A DNA stretch of 17,513 nt, taken from NCBI GenBank assembly GCA_013287235.1, contig JABDEF010000024.1, positions 1-17,513 on the forward strand, read 5' to 3'. The notes below the pieces were generated by a model, which was given only the letters and a program-made list of their open reading frames with translations, did no database searches and was not told the DNA's origin. Shown one piece after another: positions 7,803-13,771 of this stretch. Position 1 is the first letter of the stretch. Each line of letters begins with the position of its first letter. This stretch comes from Gammaproteobacteria bacterium. GTDB taxonomy: Bacteria > Pseudomonadota > Gammaproteobacteria > DSM-16500. The translations under genes were made by a program, and so were the position numbers.

Positions 7803-9572
7803 TTATTTTGCTCCATCCACACTATTCTGAATATCTTCTTTAATGCGCTCATTCACCAAAGTAGAATCTTCAATATTTTGTTTTTTGGCAATATCCGCAT
7901 AAAAATCACTAAAATCAATTAAATCGAAATTGATGTGTTGTAATTCTTCTGGTGTGATCCCGCGACAATTGGGATGCTCTGGCTTGCCAAAGCCAATTTT
8001 TAATTGCTGCCCCCTGCCTTGCTGCTGAATAATCTGGTCTAATAAAGATGAAAATACACAATAGGATTTTCGATGTGAAAGACAAACCCCCATGACATCC
8101 GTCTCACAGTAACTCCCCACATACACAGTTTGCTTATTTTCTTTCGCTTTTCCTAATTCCTTTTCCTCATCAGTACACTCCGCCAAATGCATATCGATAC
8201 CCCATCCATCGTCGGCACAACAATTGGTAAACCCCACGATATCGCTATGACAACTTTTGCCAACGCCTGTGAAAATCGTATTTTGATCAAAGGATTTAGA
8301 GGCTGCATTGACTGCGGATAATTCAGAGACTGCTTTTTGAAAATCAGGATCTGCGGTTTTTGAGTGCTCGAGACAATCCTCTGTCAAACAAAATGTTTCA
8401 CCATTACAAATCACCGCCGTGTCATCACAGGTTTTAATAGGGCAACGGAAAGTTTGACTATAAAGAGTGCATCCTCCATCGTTTTTATTCTTACACACGG
8501 AATCGATTTGCTCACATCCCTGGTCACGCAGTGGCTGGCATGTATTATCTGCATTATTGCTTCGACAAAGATAATGGGATTCATATTCCCAACAAGCGCG
8601 TGTGACAGATATGCCTTGAATAGTGTGTGTGGTGTTTTCTTCTATACAGCGCTCATCTTGAAATGTACAGAGTGAATTATTTGCCAAAGCAACACATTGA
8701 TCATCCCATCGATCTTTAGGCTCTAATACGATATTAGATGAAATCATATCTATTTGAAGATCGATCACGGCTTTACCATCATCACCCGTGATATGTAAAC
8801 TAAATGTTAATCCATTCGAACAATTAGGCAATGCGATCATATCAACATAGGTATGGTGCTGAGTATTCGTGATAACGTAAGTCCCGTGTAAACTGTTGCA
8901 ATCAATACCTGCAGGTAGGCGTCCTGAAAAGGCAAAAGACGCTTCACTCGGTCCTTTGAAGATGACTTTACCTGTCACCGCATTTACATCCACTCCCGCA
9001 TAATCATGCTTTTTCGCAGATAAATGTACGCTTAAAGGATAATGGGTATCGGTTTGATGTGGGATCATGTCAATGCTAAGGTTTTTTTTACAATATTGGT
9101 TAACTGATACCGGACTTTCTTCACAGACTTTTGTTTCATATATCGTTGTACACGTTTGTTGTTTGTTACAATCGACAAATTCATTCGATACACCATTGAC
9201 GATATCAACCGCGTTATTTTGAATCAGCTGACTTTTCTCCATCTCGGGTGAATCAGGATCAATCTTAAATTCGGGTCTATTCGTCATACTTTCTTGAACT
9301 GTCACGGCGGTTTCATTATTGGGGAGCGCTTTTGCCGCATCATCTCCCAATGTCGTCTTCGTTTCTGTGCCGCCATGATAATAATCTGACTCAGGCGGAT
9401 TTTCGGTAAACTGCTTAAATGTGTTATTGGGATCAAAATGTTTAAGCGCCTCATTGGCTTGACTGGATTGATTTTTCCCTGTATTTAAGCCTTCTTGAAA
9501 ATAATTCTCTTCCGAAGAAAAACACCTCTCTATGCATAGAAAAAACATTAAAATAAGAAAAAATTTACGCAT
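7803..9572 (-). CDS. traN: TraN, cysteine-rich outer-membrane mating-pair stabilisation protein
   Basis: A 589-residue exported protein, near the 602 residues of F TraN. Residues 1-19 form a signal peptide. The mature part holds 28 cysteines by my count, spread over several clusters (about residues 135-160, 290-400 and 445-555). TraN-type signs include FTNCCADDGWG and the late KPEHPNCRG region. In F, TraN is an outer-membrane adhesin that recognises recipient surface proteins and stabilises mating pairs; the middle region is the variable, specificity-giving part. An even cysteine count fits an extensively disulfide-bonded protein, in line with the CPYC-bearing TraF next to it. The ATG at 9572 overlaps the end of trbC by 8 bases. 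Confidence 0.93.
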   Translation of the reverse strand: MRKFFLILMFFLCIERCFSSEENYFQEGLNTGKNQSSQANEALKHFDPNNTFKQFTENPPESDYYHGGTETKTTLGDDAAKALPNNETAVTVQESMTNRPEFKIDPDSPEMEKSQLIQNNAVDIVNGVSNEFVDCNKQQTCTTIYETKVCEESPVSVNQYCKKNLSIDMIPHQTDTHYPLSVHLSAKKHDYAGVDVNAVTGKVIFKGPSEASFAFSGRLPAGIDCNSLHGTYVITNTQHHTYVDMIALPNCSNGLTFSLHITGDDGKAVIDLQIDMISSNIVLEPKDRWDDQCVALANNSLCTFQDERCIEENTTHTIQGISVTRACWEYESHYLCRSNNADNTCQPLRDQGCEQIDSVCKNKNDGGCTLYSQTFRCPIKTCDDTAVICNGETFCLTEDCLEHSKTADPDFQKAVSELSAVNAASKSFDQNTIFTGVGKSCHSDIVGFTNCCADDGWGIDMHLAECTDEEKELGKAKENKQTVYVGSYCETDVMGVCLSHRKSYCVFSSLLDQIIQQQGRGQQLKIGFGKPEHPNCRGITPEELQHINFDLIDFSDFYADIAKKQNIEDSTLVNERIKEDIQNSVDGAK

Positions 9573-10044
9573 TCTTTCTCTCTTTTAATGTGTGTAATGC
9601 AGATTCTGCAATCAATGATAAACGATCTTCTTTCTTAGCTATTTCTTTGAGTGCATATTGCAATGTCACATCGCCATAAAAAACATCATAATTGAGTAAA
9701 CAAGATTGATTGGATAGACAGGCGGTTGATTCTGTCACTACCACTGCAGGGACTTTTTTTATTTGAAAACGTTCAAATAATAGGGGATCAATCTGCATAC
9801 CGCCTGATTGCTCTTTCACTAATCGATAAATGGCAGATGTCGTTTCCTTAAATGAATTATTTATCAAACCGCGAATAATAACGGGTGCATAAATGGTATG
9901 AGCATCATGCATCCACGTTTTTAAACTTGCATCCGGCATTGAAAATGAAACAAAAACCAGGACTTCCGCAAAGACAGGGTTTAGCATGCCTATCAAAAAC
10001 AATGCCAGAATACTTGATTTAAAGGATTTCATTTTTCTATTCAT
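9565..10044 (-). CDS. trbC: TrbC, F-type pilus assembly protein
   Basis: A periplasmic protein of about 159 residues. After a signal peptide ending near NPVFA it has the TrbC hallmark VFVSFSMPDASLK, then IRGLINNSFKETTSAI, GGMQIDPLLFERF and VPAVVV. This is the thioredoxin-like TrbC_Ftype fold without a CxxC pair. F TrbC (212 residues) is fused to or paired with TraW in pilus assembly. The frame is open well upstream, inside the 194-residue gene, so the start is uncertain. The ATG at 10044 overlaps that gene's stop by 8 bases; the ATGs at 10032 and 10050 are alternatives, and none has a strong ribosome site. The signal peptide is kept whichever is used. Confidence 0.9.
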   Translation of the reverse strand: MNRKMKSFKSSILALFLIGMLNPVFAEVLVFVSFSMPDASLKTWMHDAHTIYAPVIIRGLINNSFKETTSAIYRLVKEQSGGMQIDPLLFERFQIKKVPAVVVTESTACLSNQSCLLNYDVFYGDVTLQYALKEIAKKEDRLSLIAESALHTLKERKNA

Positions 10045-10621
10045 TCCCATTGAGTTCTTCATATGTCGGCAGCCATAAACCGGTTTCATCATGTTTCTTT
10101 TTTCTCTGCATTTCCCACTCTTTTTTAGCTTGTAGACGTGCTTTTTTCTTCTCTTTTTCGTTATTTTCAATCGCTGCATGCATGAATTCATCGGATTTCT
10201 TTTTGAATTCTTTTGCACTTCGTTTATTTTCTTCAAACATCTCCTTCGCCGTTTCATCACTGAATTTTTTTATGTCTTCAAAACCGTGTTTGAGTGACTC
10301 TTCAACCTCTCCTGCCTTTTCAAAATCTTTTTCCATTTGTTCTAATTTTTGATTCATCTCTTTAGCACCTTCCTGAATCCCATTGACAACACCTTGCATG
10401 CCTTTTTCAACATTTTGTATATGTTCTTCTGCGTCTTCTTCCATCGACTTCATAGCGGCCTCCTGACTATTGATGCCACCTGTGACAAAATGAAACATCG
10501 AGTTAAACATCGTCATCATAAAAATTTCACGAACGATCCAAAGAACCACAACAGCTGTACCACCCCACTTCATCCACTTTTTCACATCCGGATTATTCTT
10601 AAAAAACGCTTCGATATTCAT
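10037..10621 (-). CDS. Membrane-anchored coiled-coil protein in the tra operon, unknown function
   Basis: A 194-residue protein with one or two hydrophobic segments near residues 19-48 (GGTAVVVLWIVREIFMMTMF). A long, highly charged helical region follows, at about 50-180, dense in Lys, Glu, Met and Gln and predicted to be coiled coil by its heptad-like pattern. The end (GLWLPTYEELNGNE) is less charged. The ribosome site AAGGAG lies about 9 bases before the ATG, among the best in the window. The gene lies between traU and trbC with a 24-base gap on one side and an overlap on the other. I do not recognise a family; F has other small genes (trbC, trbE-like) hereabouts, but nothing in the sequence links them. 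It probably is a membrane-tethered structural accessory. Confidence 0.8.
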   Translation of the reverse strand: MNIEAFFKNNPDVKKWMKWGGTAVVVLWIVREIFMMTMFNSMFHFVTGGINSQEAAMKSMEEDAEEHIQNVEKGMQGVVNGIQEGAKEMNQKLEQMEKDFEKAGEVEESLKHGFEDIKKFSDETAKEMFEENKRSAKEFKKKSDEFMHAAIENNEKEKKKARLQAKKEWEMQRKKKHDETGLWLPTYEELNGNE

Positions 10622-10645
10622 GGTTATCTCTCCTTAATTTTAAAT

Positions 10646-12376
10646 TCACAAACTGCAACAGGACTTTTTTCGCCACACCAAATAGCCAAAATCTTCCCCC
10701 GTCACCGGGTACTCATGCCCCGCACCCCAAATAGCTGTCGTTGCACCAAAGGGGTGGCAACCTCCTTCACCCACTGTTGGGATGGGATTCACCATTTGAT
10801 AGCGATAGCGGGATTTTGGGATAATGGGAGATGGGTATTCGTAACAAAGCGCGGGGGAATTTTCACTGACACTATCCCACAGCAATGCTTCACGATGCAA
10901 CTTATAAGCCATACGTTCAGTAAGAAGTGTACTGGCTTGCACCCCACCGATATGTTCCTGGACATGCCCATCAAAGGGATACATACTGCCTTGAGCACCC
11001 GCGCACCAAAACAGCGAATCGAGTGGAAGATGTGTGGATGCTGCGATACTATCCGCAGCACATGCTGCTTGTGCGATCGGATTGCCAAAGAGAATGGCTT
11101 CAGGATTTAAAATAAAACTTAATTCGTCATCTCGCCAGGTAGGATCAAGTTCCGTTAAATACGCAATATCAAAATCACCCGCCTCCAAACAAACCCAATC
11201 TGTAATAATGTTTAACCAAAAAAGTAAAGGGAATTTATACCAATGCACATAATAGAAACTATTATTATCATTACTCAGTGCGGTTTCCGTATTCCCTACG
11301 CTATAAGAACTCCCCATATCGAGTTTTATCCCACCTAAATTCACCATGCAAAAAGGTTCTCTTGTGACATCAACCAAGGCAATGGGTTCCCAAAATCCCG
11401 TGGTAATTCCTATTCGTGGAACTGGTGTTCCACAAGCACAAATGGGCGAACTCGGATTTGGGGTATCCGGCACGGAAGAACTGACGACATCCATAGAACC
11501 AATAGAAATAGGAAATAAACAACTCCAGCAAACCTCCACTATCGGATCCACAAAACTGCCATGGCAAAGATTATCCGCATTTGCTCTATCCATATTCAAA
11601 AGTGCGCTGAGGACTAAAATGATGTATACCGATTGACACTTGTTAACATTTTTGTTAACATATAAAATTATAGACTGATGAATAAAATTGATATGAAATG
11701 GAAAATCAAATTTTACAATAAATCCGTAGAACAAAGTGTAGATAAACTTGAAAAAAGTATTAAATTTAAAATGCTTGCTATATTTAATATGATGCTTGAA
11801 CATGGGCCTGATTTGGGAATGCCTTTTACTAAGGCTATGGGAAAAGGGCTTTTTGAGGCTCGCGCTAAAGGACAAGCAGGAATTGCGCGTGGATTTTTTT
11901 GTATCGTTTCGAATACGACGATAATGATTTTGCATGTTTTTGTAAAAAAGACTGAGAAAACCCCTAAAAAAGAATTGGATTTGGCAATAAAACGTCTGAA
12001 AGAGGTAAATAAACATGGCATATAAACCAGTACCATATAATCGCGATAAAATGCTTCGTGAAATCATGAAGGATCCTGAAGCTCGTGCAATATACGAAGC
12101 CACTAAATTACAAATTGATCTTTCTATAAAATTAAAAAAAGCGAGAATCAAACGTAAAATGACACAAGATGATGTTGCTGAAATCATGCATACAAAAAAA
12201 CCTTCCATTTCACGCATCGAATCAGTCGATGTTAATAATAAACACTTTCCATCATTGCTAACACTCGCTAAATTTGCAGCAGCAATTGGATGTGAATTAA
12301 AAATTAATTTAGCTCCTATTAAAAAATCGAGAAAATCCGATTCTGACGATGCGAGAACAAAATGAATATTTTTCAT
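10646..12376 (-). CDS. traU: TraU, with its start displaced by the inserted higBA module
   Basis: TraU homology covers only 10646 to about 11640 (roughly 330 residues, the F TraU length). It starts with a signal peptide core VYIILVLSALL, a likely cleavage site after RANA, then DNLCHG, VEVCWSCLFP and the cysteine-rich TraU body needed for pilus assembly and DNA transfer. No ATG, GTG or TTG precedes the signal core in frame nearby; the first ATG (11593) and a TTG (11597-11599) lie inside it. The only well-formed in-frame start is ATG 12376, which has GAGGAA 9 bases upstream and overlaps the traW TGA. From there the frame stays open through the antisense strand of higBA, giving a 576-residue chain with about 245 extra residues. 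The precursor could still be cut at the internal signal; otherwise traU is damaged. Homology is secure, the true start is not. Confidence 0.85.
   Translation of the reverse strand: MKNIHFVLASSESDFLDFLIGAKLIFNSHPIAAANLASVSNDGKCLLLTSTDSMREMEGFFVCMISATSSCVILRLILAFFNFIERSICNLVASYIARASGSFMISRSILSRLYGTGLYAMFIYLFQTFYCQIQFFFRGFLSLFYKNMQNHYRRIRNDTKKSTRNSCLSFSASLKKPFSHSLSKRHSQIRPMFKHHIKYSKHFKFNTFFKFIYTLFYGFIVKFDFPFHINFIHQSIILYVNKNVNKCQSVYIILVLSALLNMDRANADNLCHGSFVDPIVEVCWSCLFPISIGSMDVVSSSVPDTPNPSSPICACGTPVPRIGITTGFWEPIALVDVTREPFCMVNLGGIKLDMGSSYSVGNTETALSNDNNSFYYVHWYKFPLLFWLNIITDWVCLEAGDFDIAYLTELDPTWRDDELSFILNPEAILFGNPIAQAACAADSIAASTHLPLDSLFWCAGAQGSMYPFDGHVQEHIGGVQASTLLTERMAYKLHREALLWDSVSENSPALCYEYPSPIIPKSRYRYQMVNPIPTVGEGGCHPFGATTAIWGAGHEYPVTGEDFGYLVWRKKSCCSL
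11633..11661 (+). promoter_or_regulatory. higBp: Candidate promoter of the higBA-like module
   Basis: A perfect -35 TTGACA (11633-11638) is followed after 17 bases by TAACAT (11656-11661), which matches the -10 consensus at four of six positions. It points to the toxin-antitoxin genes and lies over the two operator palindromes. It sits inside the sequence that codes for the TraU signal peptide on the other strand. Confidence 0.65.
11641..11660 (+). promoter_or_regulatory. Twin TGTTAACA palindromes, candidate HigA operator
   Basis: Two identical 8-base perfect palindromes, TGTTAACA at 11641-11648 and 11653-11660, have centres 12 bases apart, about one helical turn. They fill the spacer and reach the -10 of the toxin-antitoxin promoter, the usual place for an XRE antitoxin to repress its own operon. 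On the other strand the same bases code for VNKNVNK, the basic part ahead of the TraU signal core. Confidence 0.65.
11678..12025 (+). CDS. higB: HigB/RelE-like toxin (phage Gp49-type)
   Basis: A 115-residue basic protein with the layout of the Gp49-like/HigB branch of the RelE superfamily. It has an N-terminal helix pair, then MPFTKAMGKGLFEARAKGQAGIARGFF, a strand with IVSNTTIMILHVFVKKT, and the closing helix KKELDLAIKRLKE. This family cleaves mRNA, in general on the ribosome; the Lys/Arg-rich strands would hold the active residues. The start may be ATG 11678 or ATG 11693, and neither has a clear ribosome site, while the antitoxin does. If the proposed promoter is right the leader is very short. 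The end overlaps the antitoxin start by 11 bases. Its nine leucine codons and four serine codons include no TTA, CTA or TCA. Confidence 0.87.
   Translation: MNKIDMKWKIKFYNKSVEQSVDKLEKSIKFKMLAIFNMMLEHGPDLGMPFTKAMGKGLFEARAKGQAGIARGFFCIVSNTTIMILHVFVKKTEKTPKKELDLAIKRLKEVNKHGI
12015..12365 (+). CDS. higA: XRE-family HTH antitoxin (HigA-like)
   Basis: A 116-residue protein with a helix-turn-helix domain of the Cro/CI (XRE) type at about residues 37-98: LKKARIKRKMTQDDVAEIM, KKPSISRIES and LLTLAKFAAAIGCELKI are the expected helices. The N-terminal 35 residues probably contact the toxin. Toxin first, antitoxin second, with the genes overlapping, is the HigBA order. A GAGGT site lies about 8 bases upstream of the ATG. 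The gene ends 7 bases from the traW stop on the opposite strand with no terminator hairpin seen, so its transcript may run antisense into traW. Unlike the other three toxin-antitoxin genes here, it uses TTA or CTA for five of nine leucines and TCA for three of eight serines. Confidence 0.88.
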   Translation: MAYKPVPYNRDKMLREIMKDPEARAIYEATKLQIDLSIKLKKARIKRKMTQDDVAEIMHTKKPSISRIESVDVNNKHFPSLLTLAKFAAAIGCELKINLAPIKKSRKSDSDDARTK

Positions 12377-13005
12377 ATAACAAATTCCTCGATTTTTAAT
12401 AATAAATCTTTTTGATAAACCAGAGCTGGCGTATGTTCAATATTAAAATGTTGCGTCAGTCTTCCTTCTTGATCAAAATAGATTTTTTGTTTGAACGTTT
12501 TTTCAGAATCGCTGATAGAACCATTCACGAGTATTAATTTGGTTTTACTTTGAAACATGGCTATTTTTCTTTTAACCCAAGAAACTTCTTTGTCATCATC
12601 GCCATCAAAAAAGATCAGCGCATTTCTCAAAGAAACCATTTTTAATGGATTAAAAGTCGTACCCTGTTTGGCAAATACTCTTCCTTCATGGTCTTTTAAA
12701 TCATGCGATAAGGTAATGGAAGGATCAAATAACCATTCTCGTTTCTTTGTTGCTTTCGTGATATTAGATAGTAGGATCGGACGATCCGCATGATCTTTCA
12801 CTTTTTGTTGCACTTGATTTTGTATTTTTTTCCAGTTGCCATTTTCTTGCATAATCTGAATGCGTTTTTGAATAAATTGCAAGAAATCCTCTTCTAAAAT
12901 AGGATACGTTTCACCATAAACACCTACGTCTTCAGCAAATAAAGATACAGTGAGAGTTAAAATAAAAAACGATAAAACATATTGTAATAACCATTTTTTA
13001 GTCAT
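12373..13005 (-). CDS. traW: TraW, F-type pilus assembly protein
   Basis: A periplasmic protein of 210 residues from the chosen start, the same as F TraW. The signal peptide ends near SLFA. Family signs are YGETYPILEEDFLQFI near the mature N-terminus, the QGTTFNPL box at about 114-121, and LIFFDGDDDKEVSW. It acts with TrbC, TraU, TraF and TraH in pilus extension and retraction. A longer frame begins at a GTG (13020), but the ATG at 13005 has GAGGGA 8 to 9 bases upstream and is preferred. The stop TGA overlaps the ATG at 12376, the native-looking traU start. The higBA module begins on the other strand only 7 bases away. Confidence 0.93.
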   Translation of the reverse strand: MTKKWLLQYVLSFFILTLTVSLFAEDVGVYGETYPILEEDFLQFIQKRIQIMQENGNWKKIQNQVQQKVKDHADRPILLSNITKATKKREWLFDPSITLSHDLKDHEGRVFAKQGTTFNPLKMVSLRNALIFFDGDDDKEVSWVKRKIAMFQSKTKLILVNGSISDSEKTFKQKIYFDQEGRLTQHFNIEHTPALVYQKDLLLKIEEFVI

Positions 13006-13034
13006 GATCTTTTCCCTCACTGCACCTGCCCGGT

Positions 13035-13391
13035 TTAAATCTTATGAAACATCATAGGAAAACTAAGACCAATGTGACTATTTCCATCGAATCGATAGAA
13101 GTCATTGGTGATATACATTCCTGATATATCAGATGATGGACCTGTCACATAGGCTAAGACATATACTTTCTCCTCATCCAATGTATTCACTATTTTTTTT
13201 GATGCTAATAATTGCCCTGAATAGTGAACACCCACTTCTTCTTGCCCTACACTTGTCACAAACAAAATATTAGTATTTTTAAATGCGTTATCCGTTTGAA
13301 TATCAACCGTCACTTTATTGGGTAGCGCAAAAGTATTTGCACTTACAATAAGAGCACTTGCTAATAAAATTGTTTTAAACATTTTTTTCAT
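13035..13391 (-). CDS. Small exported protein between TrbI and TraW, unknown function
   Basis: A 118-residue protein with a clear signal peptide (about 1-22, cleavage near TFA) and a mature part of about 96 residues without cysteines. The mature part looks beta-rich (KVTVDIQTD, ILFVTSVGQEEVGVHYSG, KVYVLAYVTG). The ATG at 13391 has GGAGA about 8 bases upstream and overlaps the trbI stop as ATGA, so the gene is a coupled operon member. I do not recognise a family. Its place among exported assembly proteins points to the periplasm; nothing more can be claimed. Confidence 0.8.
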   Translation of the reverse strand: MKKMFKTILLASALIVSANTFALPNKVTVDIQTDNAFKNTNILFVTSVGQEEVGVHYSGQLLASKKIVNTLDEEKVYVLAYVTGPSSDISGMYITNDFYRFDGNSHIGLSFPMMFHKI

Positions 13392-13771
13392 AAAACATTC
13401 TCCTTTTGGCTTAACATAACGTATGGTTTGACAAAATCGGTGTAATCTACACTGCCTGCGATAACCGCTTCTTTCGGTAAAAGAACAAGATTATTTTGAA
13501 TTGCGAGTTGTTTTAGATTGGCTTCGAGTTTTTCACCGAATTGTTTGGTTTCTTTTTCTAAAATATTTTGTGGAATATTTTTTTGTTGCGCATCGCGAAT
13601 AAATTGATCAACGATTTGGGTAATATTAACGGTTGCAATGATAGGCGCGGGTTTATGTATGAGTTGCACAATGATCACAACCACGATCGCCCCTAGCATG
13701 CCGCATAAAAAGGAAGTCACCGCATGCAGGCTAAAATCAGATAACAGTTTATTTTTTAGTTCGTTGATCAT
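13388..13771 (-). CDS. trbI: TrbI, F-type inner-membrane pilus accessory protein
   Basis: A 127-residue protein, matching the 128 residues of F TrbI. One membrane segment covers about residues 17-38 (LCGMLGAIVVVIIVQLI). A periplasmic region follows with VNITQIVDQFIRDAQQ and a helical stretch, then NLVLLPKEAVIAGSVDYTDFV, the typical TrbI ending. In F, TrbI influences pilus outgrowth and retraction. Gene order traC, trbI, traW supports the call. Start and stop both overlap neighbours as ATGA. Confidence 0.87.
   Translation of the reverse strand: MINELKNKLLSDFSLHAVTSFLCGMLGAIVVVIIVQLIHKPAPIIATVNITQIVDQFIRDAQQKNIPQNILEKETKQFGEKLEANLKQLAIQNNLVLLPKEAVIAGSVDYTDFVKPYVMLSQKENVL

Noticed and set aside
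10045..10260. An N-terminal extension of TrbC to 10260.
   Set aside because: The extra part is a frame-shifted reading of the 194-residue gene, very rich in Lys and Arg, and would bury the signal peptide.
10349..11110. A 253-codon plus-strand frame opposite traU and the 194-residue gene.
   Set aside because: It lies antisense to well-supported genes, has no domain pattern and no clear ribosome site, and has the composition of a shadow frame.
11616..12365. A 7-base direct repeat AAAATGA at 11616-11622 and 12359-12365 flanks the higBA cassette and looks like a target-site duplication.
   Set aside because: The copies are 743 bases apart, not a multiple of three. Removing one copy with the cassette would not join the 12376 start to TraU in frame. 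Another 7-base repeat (CATATAA at 11659 and 12374) also fails to restore the frame, so both may be chance in AT-rich DNA.
12363..12376. ATGAA/TTCAT inverted repeat after the higA stop as a terminator.
   Set aside because: The 5-base AT-rich stem is too weak and the T run is inside the loop and arm, not after the stem.
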